Position numbers and translations under genes: made by a program. The notes below the pieces were generated by a model. The model was not told where the DNA came from, did not search any database, and worked only from the letters and a program-made list of their open reading frames with translations. Below are positions 19,582 to 29,939 of a DNA stretch of 64,000 nt, in pieces. Each line of letters begins with the position of its first letter. The stretch's first letter is position 1. This DNA is from Halorussus aquaticus (GTDB lineage: Archaea > Halobacteriota > Halobacteria > Halobacteriales > Haladaptataceae): assembly GCF_024218795.1 (NCBI RefSeq), contig NZ_CP100400.1:1674001-1738000 (forward strand). The letters are read 5' to 3'.

Positions 19582-20117
19582 TTCTCGTTGACGCAACCAC
19601 CCTCATCTCCCTCGGACAAATTGGAGAACTGCACCTGTTGCAGACTTTCGACCGTAAGATTATAATTGAGGGCGAGGTTCTTGACGAGGTTTCGACTGAA
19701 CCAGCCCAAACTAACGTGAGTGAGTTCTTGGACAGAGACTCAGTTGGGCTGAACCGCGGAAGGGCCGATTTACTCGATGAAGAAGCAGAGCGAGAACGGA
19801 AGGCGAAAGATTTACTCGGAGAGACTGACGTTAACGGCGATGTTCGGATTATCGCAGGCGTACTCCGGACTGGGCAAAACGACGACCGGATTCTGGTAAT
19901 CTCTGACGATAAACGCGTCCGAACTATCGCTGATACTCTTGGTGCGACCGTTACGGGAACAGTTGGTGTCATTGTCCGCGCAGTCGAAGTACGTGACATG
20001 ACCACCGAACAGGGTAAAGAGCTAGTTCGGCGCGTCGATAGCCACGGCTTACATATGACCGGCGAACTCCGGGAAAAAGCGTACGAACTGGTCGAAGACG
20101 CCGCGAAAAGGAAGTAG
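19578..20117 (+). CDS. PIN-like domain protein, probable toxin ribonuclease
   Basis: The 179-residue protein begins ILVDATTLISLGQIGELHLL, with the first conserved acidic residue at position 5. It has the DUF3368-like PIN pattern, with further acidic positions at NGDVRIIAGVLRTG and ILVISDDKRVRTIADTLG (about 105-140), which would bind the catalytic Mg2+. It is preceded, with ATGA overlap, by the UPF0175 partner, a layout typical of VapBC-type toxin-antitoxin pairs. Lower GC and mixed codon use mark it as accessory. RNA target is unknown. Confidence 0.78.
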   Translation: MILVDATTLISLGQIGELHLLQTFDRKIIIEGEVLDEVSTEPAQTNVSEFLDRDSVGLNRGRADLLDEEAERERKAKDLLGETDVNGDVRIIAGVLRTGQNDDRILVISDDKRVRTIADTLGATVTGTVGVIVRAVEVRDMTTEQGKELVRRVDSHGLHMTGELREKAYELVEDAAKRK

Positions 20118-20122
20118 TCGGC

Positions 20123-20149
20123 TTACGGCGAGAGACGCTGGCGGTCCCG
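20123..20149 (-). pseudogene. vestigial copy of the aspS 3' end
   Basis: The minus strand encodes RDRQRLSP followed by TAA, the same eight residues and a stop that end the intact aspS at 20219-20193. The two share a 14-bp exact block (AGACGCTGGCGGTC at 20133-20146 and 20203-20216), while other positions differ synonymously, including the stop (TAA versus TAG). This indicates a divergent aspS tail left by recombination, not a simple recent duplication. Confidence 0.65.
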
Positions 20150-20192
20150 CGAGACTCACGCTGTTCGTCTCGCTGGCTCCCAACGTCTTCGC

Positions 20193-21494
20193 CTACGGGC
20201 TCAGACGCTGGCGGTCGCGGGGGAAGAGAACGGCCTCGCGGATGTTCTCCAGACCGAGCATCGTCATGACGAGACGCTCGCCGCCGAGTCCCCACCCGGC
20301 GTGGGGCGGCATGCCGTACTTGAACATCTTGGTGTAGTACTCGAACGCGTCGGGGTCGAGACCCTGCTGTTCGAAGCCGTCGACGAGTCGGTCGTAGCGG
20401 TGTTCACGCTGACCGCCCGAGACGAGTTCCATGCTCGGAGCCATCAGGTCAAACCCGGTCGAGAGTTGCTCGTCGTCGTCGTGGTCCTTGATGTAGAACG
20501 GCTTGATCTCGCTGGGCCAGTCGGTGATGAAGTAGTGCGAGCCGACGTCGTCGCCGAGCGCTTTCTCGCCCTCGGTGGGCAGGTCGTCGCCCCAGACGAG
20601 TTGCTCGTCGAGTTCGCCGGTGGCGTTGATGCGCTCGATGGCCTCCTCGTAGGAGAGTCGCGGGAACTCGCCCTCGGGAGCCTCGAAGTCCTCGTAGCCG
20701 AGCGCTTCGAGTTCGTCCTGACAGTTCTCGGCGACGCCCTCGTAGGCCGCTTTCACGACGGTCTCGCAGGCGTCCATCGCGTCGTGGTGGTCGAAGAAGG
20801 CGCTCTCGAAGTCGATGGAGGTCGCCTCGTTGAGGTGGCGCGGGGTGTTGTGTTCCTCGGCGCGGAAGATCGGGCCGATCTCGAAGACGCGCTCCAGTCC
20901 GGACCCGACCATCAGTTGCTTGAACAACTGGGGCGACTGGTTCATGAACGCTTCCTGCCCGAAGTAGGTGATGGGGAAGAGTTCGGTGCCGCCCTCCGTG
21001 CCCGTCGCGACGATTTTCGGCGTGTTGATCTCGGTGCTCCCCAGTTCGCGGAACGCCTCGCGGACCGACCGCAGGACTTCGGCGCGAATCTCGAAGATTG
21101 CCTTGGTCTCCTCCTTGCGGAGGTCGAGGGTGCGGTTGTCGAGTCGCGTCGAGAGGTCGGCGTCCACCTTGCCCGAGGGGTCGAGCGGGAGTTCGGGGTC
21201 GGCCTCGGCGATGACCTCCACGGAGTCGGGGACGATTTCGACGCCGGTGGGCGCGCGCTCTTCCTCTTCCACGTCGCCCGTCACCGTCACGACGCTCTCG
21301 CGGTTGACGTTCGTGCCGGCGTCCACGAGGTCGTCGTCCATCTCGTCCTTCTCGAACTTGACCTGAATCTTGCCGGTCGTGTCGCGGACGATGAGGAATG
21401 CGATGCCACCGAGGTCGCGGATTTCGTGCGCCCACCCGGCCACGGTGACCGTGTCGCCGGGTTCGGCGTCCGCGGTGTACGTTCGGTCTTCCAT
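20193..21494 (-). CDS. aspS: aspartate--tRNA(Asp/Asn) ligase, non-discriminating type
   Basis: This 433-residue class II synthetase has an N-terminal OB anticodon-binding domain (1-100, [24 protein letters not shown]) and a catalytic core. Motif 2 is in [27 protein letters not shown], and motif 3 is [26 protein letters not shown]. It is the short archaeal form. With gatB in the same window, it probably also charges tRNA-Asn with Asp for transamidation. A TATA-like GTTTAAG about 27 bp upstream implies a leaderless mRNA starting at 21494. Confidence 0.95.
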   Translation of the reverse strand: MEDRTYTADAEPGDTVTVAGWAHEIRDLGGIAFLIVRDTTGKIQVKFEKDEMDDDLVDAGTNVNRESVVTVTGDVEEEERAPTGVEIVPDSVEVIAEADPELPLDPSGKVDADLSTRLDNRTLDLRKEETKAIFEIRAEVLRSVREAFRELGSTEINTPKIVATGTEGGTELFPITYFGQEAFMNQSPQLFKQLMVGSGLERVFEIGPIFRAEEHNTPRHLNEATSIDFESAFFDHHDAMDACETVVKAAYEGVAENCQDELEALGYEDFEAPEGEFPRLSYEEAIERINATGELDEQLVWGDDLPTEGEKALGDDVGSHYFITDWPSEIKPFYIKDHDDDEQLSTGFDLMAPSMELVSGGQREHRYDRLVDGFEQQGLDPDAFEYYTKMFKYGMPPHAGWGLGGERLVMTMLGLENIREAVLFPRDRQRLSP

Positions 21495-21843
21495 ACCACT
21501 GAGTTCTCGCGGGGCGTTCTTAAACGCGGTCATTCGAGCCGGACGGAACTGGCGCGCCGACCGCAAAAGGCCTGTCCGAAGCGTGCTAGCAACTGTCTCG
21601 GAAATGCGACTCATCGCCAGTCCGCGACGCTGATTCGGACGCGCCTCCCGTTCCGGTCGAGCCATCCCCCGACGACCTCCGTCGGCCGTAGGAGACCGAC
21701 GAGGGGAGTCGCCGAGAACCGGTCGCTGGACCGGCGGACCGACCGCTGGACACCCGACGACTCGAAACGCAGCGAGAACAACTATCGACGGCGTCCAGCA
21801 CCCAGCGAATACGCAGTCGGCTCAGTGTCCCCAGATAAGCGGC
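21495..21843. other. 349-bp intergenic region
   Basis: Apart from the aspS promoter (TTTAAG near 21520), nothing is recognisable. A 71-codon minus-strand open frame at 21586-21801 is rich in Arg and Ser, unlike haloarchaeal protein, and is not called. Confidence 0.5.
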
Positions 21844-22566
21844 TCAGACCGATTCGGCGGCGGTCTTCTTGGCGTCCTTCGCTCCCTCGACCGTCTCGCG
21901 GACGGCGTCACAGCCCTCGTCGTGGACGAGGTCCCCGACGACCACCACGTCGGCGTGTTCGGCCATCGTCCGCGCCGAGTCGTAGTCGTGGATGCCGCCG
22001 CCGTAGAACAGAGTGGCCGCCTCCAGCGCGTCCGCGGCCGCTTCGACCACGTCGGGGTCGCCGAAGACGCCGGAGTACTCCACGTAGATTATCTCTTGGC
22101 CGTACATCTGCTCGGCGACCTCGGCGTAGGCGGCCACGTCCTCGGGCGACTGGTCGCAGTCGGCGTCGGTGAGTTCGGCGACGCTGGCGTCGGGGTTCAT
22201 GATGACGTACGCCTCGGTGGTCGTCCGGTCCCAGTTCACGTCGCTGGTCTTGACCCACTCCTTGTGGAACCCGGTCGCCCACGCGATGTCCCCGGCGTTC
22301 AGTACGGTGGGCACGAGGTAACCGTCCAGCGCCTCGTGGTCCACGACGACCGCCGGGTTGCTCGGTTCCTGATACAGCGGCACGTCGTACTTCGCGCAGG
22401 CGTCGATGACCCGCTGCATCTTCTCTTGGGTCATGTCGAGCGTCCCGCCGATTTCGAGGGCGTCGGTACCGGTCCGGCAGACGTCCTCGAAGGTTTCGCC
22501 CTCCGCGAGCGTCTTGTCGGGGTCTAACTTGACGATGTGGTCCCATTCGGCCCACGGTGTAGTCAT
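21844..22566 (-). CDS. geranylgeranylglyceryl phosphate synthase
   Basis: GGGP synthase makes the first ether bond of archaeal membrane lipids, joining sn-glycerol-1-phosphate and geranylgeranyl diphosphate. The 240-residue TIM-barrel protein shows [35 protein letters not shown] at the N-terminus, [26 protein letters not shown] and the phosphate-binding loop [12 protein letters not shown]. These match the haloarchaeal group I enzyme. It is monocistronic, divergent from the restriction gene. Confidence 0.93.
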   Translation of the reverse strand: MTTPWAEWDHIVKLDPDKTLAEGETFEDVCRTGTDALEIGGTLDMTQEKMQRVIDACAKYDVPLYQEPSNPAVVVDHEALDGYLVPTVLNAGDIAWATGFHKEWVKTSDVNWDRTTTEAYVIMNPDASVAELTDADCDQSPEDVAAYAEVAEQMYGQEIIYVEYSGVFGDPDVVEAAADALEAATLFYGGGIHDYDSARTMAEHADVVVVGDLVHDEGCDAVRETVEGAKDAKKTAAESV

Positions 22567-22701
22567 TATTCGTGTAAACCGTATTCCGTGCTAAAACCTC
22601 TTCGGAACCAGAGGCAGAAGATCGGAACCAGTTTGTAAGTAGATTTAGCAGGGTATCCAATACTTTCATGTCGGTCGTCTCCATGACCTCCGAGTATCCA
22701 G

Positions 22702-25700
22702 ATGAGCCAATCAACGCTCTCTCAAAATCCATATCGTAATTCGAATCTATTCTCGGGCCATTATCTTAAGGAGCGAATAAAAGAACTAGACGAGTGGGAG
22801 GATGCTGAAGGCGTCGAAGCCGCGTTCGACCAACTGCAAGAACTCTGGAAGAAAGAGGACACTTTGGTCGCAGGTCACAAGGAGGACCCGCTAATAGACA
22901 AATGGATTGAGCCAGTCCTCGAAATTCTCGGGCACGAAACGATTCCGGAACAGACGCTGCCCGATGGCGGTGGATACGTCGACCGACTGTTATATGAGTC
23001 CGAAGAGGTCTATCGAGAGGCCGCCGAGCGGAAACTGAAAGACGACCCCGGAGGGACGTTCGGGAAGGCCAGCGCCCTGCTCGAAGCGAAGCAGTGGAAC
23101 GCGAACTTCACGAAACGCTTCAGCGAAGACCGCCAGTATCGAGACGCCTCTCATCAGGTGAAATTCTATCTCGAACGGACACCTGAGAACATTCAGTGGG
23201 GGATTCTGACGAACGGGAAGCAGTGGCGACTGTACGGAACGAAGGACTACGAGACCCAGACGTTCTACGAGGTCGACCTTCCGGAACTCCTCGAATCGGG
23301 AACGGTCGAGGATTTCAAATATTTCCACCTCTTCTTCCGACCGGAGGCGTTCAAGAGCGTTGCGGGAGACACGTTCCTCGACACCGTCTGGAACGAGAGC
23401 GAGACTGCGGCCCAAGAGCTAGGGGAAGACCTCCAGGACAACGTTTTCACCGCGCTCCGGGTACTCGGCAAGGGTTTCCTAGAGACGAACGACCTGAGTA
23501 TCGACCCCGACGACGACGAGGCGCTAGACGAACTCAAGGAGCAGTCGCTGGTCCTGCTGTATCGGTTGATGTTCATCCTCTACGCCGAGTCTCGTCACCT
23601 CATAAACCCCGACGACCCCGAGGCACAACGGGAGTACGAGGAGAACTTCAGCCTCGACCAGAAGCGCGTCGAGATTCGAGACGCGATACAGGAGGGAGAG
23701 ACGTTCGACTCCGCGTACAGCGAATACTCGACGTCCATCTGGCAGCGTCTCCAAGACCTCTTCCGACTCATCGACCAGGGGAAAGAGGACCTAGGCATCC
23801 CGGCCTACAACGGCGGACTGTTCGACGCGGACGAACACGACTTCCTCACCGAACACGGCGTCGCCGACGAGTACCTCGCAGAGGTCATCTACCGCATCTC
23901 GACCACAAAGACCGACGACGGGGAATTCGTCTTAGCAGATTACGCCGACCTCGATACTCGCCACCTCGGGTCTATATACGAGGGACTGTTAGAACACGAG
24001 TTCCGCATCGCACCTGAGCAGTACGCGGCCGTCTCTGAAGACGGCGGGCAAGTCTGGAAACCCGCGACGGAGGTTTCGGTCGCCGATGCCGTCGAAAGCG
24101 TGCCAGCAGGTGGCCTCTACGTCGTCAACGACGACGGCGAGCGCAAGTCCACGGGGTCGTACTACACCCCGGACTACGTGGTCACGTACATCGTCGAAGA
24201 GACCATCGACCCGCTGATCGAGGAGATAAAAGACGAACTCCGGGCGGACGGACTGGAACCGAGCGACCGGCAGTACTTCATGCGTTTCTGGCAGTCCGTG
24301 CAAGAGTTGAAAATCCTCGACCCTGCGATGGGTAGCGGACATTTCCTCACGAAGGCGACGGGTTATCTCACCGAGCGCGTGATGGAAGTAGTGCGCGAGC
24401 AGGAATTACAGTCCTACGACGAGCAGGAGTTCCGCCGCAGGATATCGAAGGAGTGCATATACGGCGTAGACCTGAACGGCATGGCGGTCGAACTGGCGAA
24501 ACTCTCGATGTGGCTCGAAACTCTCGCGGCCGACCAACCGCTCGCGTTCCTCGACCACCACCTCAAGACCGGAAACTCGCTAGTCGGAAGCGACATCAGC
24601 GAAATCCTCTCCACCGACGACGAGGGTGGACCCTCGGGTCAGACGACGCTCTCGGACTGGATGGAACAGACACGTCGGGAGGCACTGGAACACGTCATGG
24701 ACCTGATGCAGGACCTCCTCGACATCGACAACGACGAGTTGTCTGACATCAAGGAGATGGAGCGCACCTACGAGGAGATTCGAAGCGACCCCTTGTTCGT
24801 GCATCTGCTCGAAATGGCGTCTGTCCACACCGCCTCCCAGTTCGGTCTCGACGTGCCAGACGATGCCGACGAGCAGATGGCGAAGGCGCTTCGGGACGAC
24901 TCGTGGGAGGACGTGGCCGAGACCGACTGGTTCAAGAGTGCGCAGGCGATGGCCGAGACGGAGCAGTTCTTCCACTGGGAACTGGAGTTCCCCGAGGTGT
25001 TCTTCGGTGAAAGTGGTGATTTGGCTGGGGATGCCGGGTTCGATGTTGTGCTAGGGAATCCGCCGTATGTTCGGCAGGAGCAACTAAAAAGTGCCAAATC
25101 CTACTTCCAGACTCGATATGACACTTATCATAGTGCTGCAGACCTCTATACATACTTCTTAGAGCTTGGTTATAAAGTCCTCCGTAACAGTAAATCACTC
25201 GGTTTTATCGTTTCTAACAAATTTATGCACTCTGAGTACGGTCAAAAACTCCGATCCAAGCTTTCCAAGCAGACGAAAATACGCCGAGCGATTGACTTCC
25301 ATTCTTTACCGGTGTTTGGTCGAGAAGTGAGTGCCTATCCCCTCATCCTCATCTTCGACAAAGAGGAAGCCCTTGAGACGCACAAGCCACTTATTGGCAA
25401 GGTCCCAAGTTTAGATTTCGCAGACCTTAGGAGAGAAATCAGCGATATAGGATATGAAGTGAAACAAAAATCCTTTGGGGATAATGGTTGGCGGATTCAA
25501 AATCCACAACTCACGAAAATCATCAATAAGATAGAAAAAGATGCGCAACAGTTAGTAGATTACATTGACGTACCGTTACGCCGAGGAATCCTTACAGGAT
25601 TAAATGAAGCATTCATCCTTGAGAAAGAAGAATATCAGAAACTGGACCTGGATGATAAACATGTATTCAGTCTCCTGAGAGGGCGTGACATTCATCGTTA

Positions 25701-26823
25701 CCGTGTGGATTACGAGGATAGGCATCTAATCCGCATTCCTTCAGGATGGACTAAATCTGCAGCAGACGTGAAGACAGAGGCAGAAGCTTGGGATTGGTTT
25801 AAGTCGGAACACACCCAGTTGGCAAAATACCTATCGAAGTTCCGTAGTGATGCAGAAAACCGACATGATAGGGGAGACTGTTGGTGGGAACTAAGACCGT
25901 GCGATTATTACAAAGAGTTAGAAGGACCAAAGATAGTTTATCCAGTGATCTCTAAGGGACCAAACTTTGCTTTAGACACAGATGGCCACCATATTAATGA
26001 TAAGCTATATTCAATCCCTACAGAGGATTATAAATTATTGGCCATTCTAAATTCCAATTTGACAAGATTTTGGGTGCAAGCTGAACTTTCGGGTCTCCGA
26101 GGTGGTTATCAAGAGTTCAGAGCGGTCCATGTCGAACAAGTGCCAATCAAACATGTTACTGAAGATGGTGAATTGTCTGAGTTGGCCCAGGACGCAATAG
26201 AGACTCGAGAAAAACGTGATAGGTTAAATCTCTCCCTCCTCGACCACCTCGGAAACTACACCAAAGGCGAACCCCTCCCCGAAATCGGCTTCAGCCAACC
26301 CCCGAAGGACAGCGCCGACTCCATCCTCCACGAGACCACCGAGACCCGCGAGAAACTCCAAATCGAACGCGCGACGGTCGAAAGAGAGAACCCCAGCACC
26401 GTCACTATCAATCTCACGGCGCGCTACAAGCCCGAAGACGAGGACGGCCACGACCTCGACCAGTACGGCTACACCGAGACCGAGTTCCTGCCCGCGCTCC
26501 GCATCACCGACCTCACCGAGACCGAGGCCGATCTCATCGAAGCGTTTGTCCCGGTCGCCGTCGAGGAGGCGGGCGGGTTCGCCGGATTCCGCGACAACGC
26601 GACCAAGACGAACTCGCTCATCGACCGTCTGAAAGGCCTCACGCTCCCCGAGGTGGCCGACGTGGAAGACGGACTGCAAAGCTACATCGAGACGAAGGAG
26701 CGCGCCGAGGAACTGGACGAGAAGATACAGAAGACCGACTACCTCATCGACCAGATCGTCTACGAACTGTACGGTCTGACCGACGAAGAAATCGAAATCG
26801 TGGAGAGCGCGACGAGCGACTGA
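22702..26823 (+). CDS. Eco57I-like restriction-methyltransferase fusion protein (type IIG-like)
   Basis: The 1373-residue protein combines nuclease, methylase and specificity functions. N-terminal D94 followed by E128-x-K130 (in LLEAKQW) resembles a PD-(D/E)XK nuclease core. The gamma-type methyltransferase has motif I DPAMGSG at 540-546 and the catalytic NPPY at 786-789, which indicates N6-adenine methylation. Residues about 793-1173 form the putative target-recognition region, and the last 200 residues are helical. No separate partner gene is adjacent, so it seems self-contained. The recognition region is clearly AT-richer than the flanks, implying domain exchange. Target sequence is unknown. 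Confidence 0.85.
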   Translation: MSQSTLSQNPYRNSNLFSGHYLKERIKELDEWEDAEGVEAAFDQLQELWKKEDTLVAGHKEDPLIDKWIEPVLEILGHETIPEQTLPDGGGYVDRLLYESEEVYREAAERKLKDDPGGTFGKASALLEAKQWNANFTKRFSEDRQYRDASHQVKFYLERTPENIQWGILTNGKQWRLYGTKDYETQTFYEVDLPELLESGTVEDFKYFHLFFRPEAFKSVAGDTFLDTVWNESETAAQELGEDLQDNVFTALRVLGKGFLETNDLSIDPDDDEALDELKEQSLVLLYRLMFILYAESRHLINPDDPEAQREYEENFSLDQKRVEIRDAIQEGETFDSAYSEYSTSIWQRLQDLFRLIDQGKEDLGIPAYNGGLFDADEHDFLTEHGVADEYLAEVIYRISTTKTDDGEFVLADYADLDTRHLGSIYEGLLEHEFRIAPEQYAAVSEDGGQVWKPATEVSVADAVESVPAGGLYVVNDDGERKSTGSYYTPDYVVTYIVEETIDPLIEEIKDELRADGLEPSDRQYFMRFWQSVQELKILDPAMGSGHFLTKATGYLTERVMEVVREQELQSYDEQEFRRRISKECIYGVDLNGMAVELAKLSMWLETLAADQPLAFLDHHLKTGNSLVGSDISEILSTDDEGGPSGQTTLSDWMEQTRREALEHVMDLMQDLLDIDNDELSDIKEMERTYEEIRSDPLFVHLLEMASVHTASQFGLDVPDDADEQMAKALRDDSWEDVAETDWFKSAQAMAETEQFFHWELEFPEVFFGESGDLAGDAGFDVVLGNPPYVRQEQLKSAKSYFQTRYDTYHSAADLYTYFLELGYKVLRNSKSLGFIVSNKFMHSEYGQKLRSKLSKQTKIRRAIDFHSLPVFGREVSAYPLILIFDKEEALETHKPLIGKVPSLDFADLRREISDIGYEVKQKSFGDNGWRIQNPQLTKIINKIEKDAQQLVDYIDVPLRRGILTGLNEAFILEKEEYQKLDLDDKHVFSLLRGRDIHRYRVDYEDRHLIRIPSGWTKSAADVKTEAEAWDWFKSEHTQLAKYLSKFRSDAENRHDRGDCWWELRPCDYYKELEGPKIVYPVISKGPNFALDTDGHHINDKLYSIPTEDYKLLAILNSNLTRFWVQAELSGLRGGYQEFRAVHVEQVPIKHVTEDGELSELAQDAIETREKRDRLNLSLLDHLGNYTKGEPLPEIGFSQPPKDSADSILHETTETREKLQIERATVERENPSTVTINLTARYKPEDEDGHDLDQYGYTETEFLPALRITDLTETEADLIEAFVPVAVEEAGGFAGFRDNATKTNSLIDRLKGLTLPEVADVEDGLQSYIETKERAEELDEKIQKTDYLIDQIVYELYGLTDEEIEIVESATSD

Positions 26824-27073
26824 CAGGCGGGTATCTTTCTCTGTAACGCCGATATCCGGACGCTGGCTGTTGCTTGAGCCAATGAATACCGCACCGACAC
26901 CGCACAGCACGAGCCACGCGCCTCCTCAACCGATTGCGCTTCTCGGTCGTTCCCTCCGATGCTCATCCCTCGCGCACGAGGGCGCACCGCGGAGGCGCGC
27001 CAGCGCGCCGACCGCAGATGCAGCAGGTGTGGCACGCAAAACGACGACACGGAACGAAGCGAAACGTCTCTAT

Positions 27074-29602
27074 TCAGTCGGCTTTCGCCTGCCAGCCCCG
27101 AATCCGGTCCTCACTGACGCCCTGCACCTCCGAGGCCACCGTCTCGACTTCGGCGTCCTTCAGGTCCTCGATGCTCTCGATACCCGCCGCCGAGAGCTTC
27201 TCGGCGGTCTTCTCGCCGATGCCGTCGAGCGATTCGAGGTCGCTGCCCGACTCGCTCTCGCGGGCCTGAAACTCCCGGTAGTTGCAGATGGGACAGCCCA
27301 GTTCCCACGGTTCGTCGCCGTTGTGGACGACGAGTTCCGGCAGGTCGTGTTCCTCGCAGCGCTCGTCGGTGATTTCGATGTCGCCCCGGCGCGGCAGCGG
27401 GAGCGAGTAGTCGCAGTCGGGGTACCGGGTACAGCCGACGAGTCGGGAGCCGTTCTGGAGGTGCTTGATGGCCAGTTCTCCGTCGTGTTCCTCGCCGCAG
27501 TCGGGACAGACCCCGATGACCTCGTCGTCCTCCTCCTCGGCCTCCTCGGCCTTGCAGAGCGGACAGCCGTGGACGAACGTCTGGCGTCCGGCGAGCATCT
27601 TGACGTGCCGGAGGTCGTGGTCCTCGCACTCCTCGTCGAGGATGAGGGGCTTGCCCGTGTTCGGGAGCGGCAGGGTGTACTCGCAGTCGGGGTAGCCGTC
27701 ACAGCCGACGAAGTACGACCCGTTTCGGCTCTGGCGGACCAGCAGTTCGTGGTCCGACTCGGGGCAGGGCCCGAGTTTCTTGTCGGCCTTCAGCGACTCC
27801 TGTAGCAGGTCGCCGACCTCCTCGCGGGAGTCGCGCAGTTCGTCGAACACCTGCTGGAGGTACTCGCGGGACTCGTCGGCCACCTCGCTCAGGTCGGCCT
27901 CGCCCTCCGCGATGGCGGTCATGTCCTCCTCCAGTTCCCGCGTCATCTCCTCGCTGACGACGAGGTCCGCGAACTTCTCGGCGGCCGTGACCACGGCCTT
28001 CGCCAGTTGCGTGGGTCGGGGCGGGTCGCCCTCGACGTAGCCCCGGTCGTAGAGCTTCTCGATGGTGTTGTGGCGGGTGGACTTCGTCCCGACCCCCATC
28101 TTCTCCATGGTCTCGATGAGCCGCGACTGGCCGTAGCGGCGGGGCGGTTGGGTCTGCTTGTCTTCGATGCGGGCGTCCGTTATCGCTAGCTCGTCGCCCT
28201 CGGTCACGTCGGGCACGTAGTTCTCGGAGCTGTTGTAGTAGGGGTAGACCGCGTGGTAGCCCTCCTCCACGAGGCGCTTGCCGTTCGACTTGAGTTTGTG
28301 GTCGCCCACGCCGTTTTCCGTCGAACGTGGTTCGACGCTCGTGACCACCTTGAGGTGTTCCCACGTCGCGGACTCGGCGACGGTGGCGAAGAACCGCCGG
28401 ACGACGAGTTCGTATATCTCCCACTCGTCGTCGCTCAGTTCGCCCTTCGTCGGCACGTCCTCGGTCGGGTGAATCGGCGGGTGGTCGGTGGTCTCCTCGT
28501 CGCCCTCGGTGGGTTCGAGGTCGTCCAGTTCGAGCAGGTCCTCGGCGTCGTCGCCGAAGTGGTAGTTGGCCGAGAACGTATCGAGCAGTTCCTCTGGGTC
28601 GAGGTCGTCGGGGTAGACCGTGTTGTCGGTCCGGGGGTAGGTCATGTACCCCGCTGTGTAGAGGTCCTCGGCGATGCTCATGGCCTGTTGGGCCGAGTAG
28701 CCCAGACTCCCGGCGGCCCGGATGAACTGCGTGGTGTTGAACGGCGCTGGCGGGTCGTCGGTCCGAGTGCGTCGGTTGACTCGCTCGACGGTCGCCGCGG
28801 CGGCCGAACCGAGCGCGTCGAAGACGGCCTCTGCGGTCTCCTCGTCCCAGACGCGTTCGGCCTCGTTGCCGTCCTCGTCGCGGTAGAAGTACTGGGCCTC
28901 GAACTCCGCGGTCTCGTCGTCGGTGTCCTTCAGCAGGTCGGCGAACAGTTCCCAGTAGTCCTCGGGGTCGAACGCCTCGATTTCGCGCTCGCGGTCCACG
29001 ATGAGTTTCAGCGTGGGCGACTGGACCCGGCCGACCGAGATGAAGTCCTCGCCCAGTTGGCGGGCCGACAGCGAGAGGAACCGGGTGAGCGCCGCGCCCC
29101 AGATGAGGTCTATCTCCTGTCGCGCCTCGCCCGCGGCCGCGAGGTCGAAGTCGAGTTCGTCGGGGTTCTCGAAGGCCTCGGTGACCTCGTTGTCGGTGAT
29201 GGAGGAGAACCGCACGCGCTGGATGGGGACCTCGTCGTTGACCTCCCGAACCAGTTCCCACGCCTCCTTACCGATGAGTTCGCCCTCGCGGTCGTAGTCC
29301 GTCGCGATGGTCACGCGGTCGGCCTTCCGGGCCAGCACGCGCAGGGTGGAGACGATGTTCTCCTTCGTGGCCTTCTTCTCGATGGGCGCGTCGATGAGTT
29401 CGACCGGTTCCACGTCGCGCCAGTCGTTGTACTCGTCGGGGAAGTCCACGCCGACGACGTGGCCCGACAGGCCGATGCACCGGCGGCCGCCCCACTTGTA
29501 GACGTTCACGCCGTTCTTGCGCTCGGCGTCGGCCGACTCGCCGCTCAGGATGTCGGCGATGCGTCTGGCCGCGTTGTCCTTCTCGGTGATTATCAGTTCC
29601 AT
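27074..29602 (-). CDS. topA: DNA topoisomerase I (type IA)
   Basis: TopA relaxes negative supercoils through a transient 5'-phosphotyrosyl link. The 842-residue protein has an N-terminal Toprim domain (ELIITEKDNAARRIA, with IATDYDREGELIG carrying the metal-binding acidic residues) and the catalytic tyrosine at about 322 in GYMTYPRTDNT. Three C4 zinc-ribbon repeats follow in the C-terminal third (for example CPESDHELLVRQS, CPDCGEEHDGEL), ending in a helix-hairpin-helix (GIGEKTAEKLSAAGIESIEDL). This is the usual archaeal architecture. It is monocistronic. Confidence 0.95.
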   Translation of the reverse strand: MELIITEKDNAARRIADILSGESADAERKNGVNVYKWGGRRCIGLSGHVVGVDFPDEYNDWRDVEPVELIDAPIEKKATKENIVSTLRVLARKADRVTIATDYDREGELIGKEAWELVREVNDEVPIQRVRFSSITDNEVTEAFENPDELDFDLAAAGEARQEIDLIWGAALTRFLSLSARQLGEDFISVGRVQSPTLKLIVDREREIEAFDPEDYWELFADLLKDTDDETAEFEAQYFYRDEDGNEAERVWDEETAEAVFDALGSAAAATVERVNRRTRTDDPPAPFNTTQFIRAAGSLGYSAQQAMSIAEDLYTAGYMTYPRTDNTVYPDDLDPEELLDTFSANYHFGDDAEDLLELDDLEPTEGDEETTDHPPIHPTEDVPTKGELSDDEWEIYELVVRRFFATVAESATWEHLKVVTSVEPRSTENGVGDHKLKSNGKRLVEEGYHAVYPYYNSSENYVPDVTEGDELAITDARIEDKQTQPPRRYGQSRLIETMEKMGVGTKSTRHNTIEKLYDRGYVEGDPPRPTQLAKAVVTAAEKFADLVVSEEMTRELEEDMTAIAEGEADLSEVADESREYLQQVFDELRDSREEVGDLLQESLKADKKLGPCPESDHELLVRQSRNGSYFVGCDGYPDCEYTLPLPNTGKPLILDEECEDHDLRHVKMLAGRQTFVHGCPLCKAEEAEEEDDEVIGVCPDCGEEHDGELAIKHLQNGSRLVGCTRYPDCDYSLPLPRRGDIEITDERCEEHDLPELVVHNGDEPWELGCPICNYREFQARESESGSDLESLDGIGEKTAEKLSAAGIESIEDLKDAEVETVASEVQGVSEDRIRGWQAKAD

Positions 29603-29939
29603 GCCTCACCTCCGACTTCGGGGGAGTGCCCGACGTGCGGGCGTCGCTCTCGGGGGAGTCCCGCGCCGCTCGGGAGTCGCTCGTCGTTCATCGTGTCCCC
29701 GCTAGGACAAGTGAATTGGTAAAGCTTTCGACGGGCAAAACCGCCGGAAGGCGGTGGGGCAAGGCGCGTGCGACGTGCGTGTGAGTGCGCGCTGACGGGA
29801 CCCCGACAAGCGGATGCACGGTCCCGGGAAGTGAACGCGCGGAGACGGTATCTCGGGTGACGGCCGCGCTCGGGAATCCGGCAACCCCGTACGCGAGAGA
29901 TGCGTTTAAGACCCACAGCCACGACGTTCCGCCGAGAGC
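29603..29939. other. 337-bp divergent region between topA and the MATE gene
   Basis: It holds no gene. CCGCC-GGAA-GGCGG (29741-29754) is a tetraloop hairpin that, read on the minus strand, is followed by TTTT and could terminate or attenuate RNA heading to topA. A TTTAAG TATA-like site near 29905 is placed for the MATE gene. A CGAAAGCTTTACC segment near 29720-29732 (minus) could be the topA promoter. Confidence 0.4.

Noticed and set aside
21586..21801. 71-codon minus-strand frame between aspS and the GGGP synthase gene
   Set aside because: Ser/Arg-rich, no start context, no acidic bias; probably not coding.
20301..22172. 623-codon plus-strand open frame opposite aspS and GGGP synthase
   Set aside because: It is antisense to two clear enzymes and has no recognisable domain.
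22702..26823. BREX or DISARM phage-defence system
   Set aside because: The methylase resembles PglX in size, but none of the partner genes of these systems flank it, and it has its own nuclease-like N-terminus.
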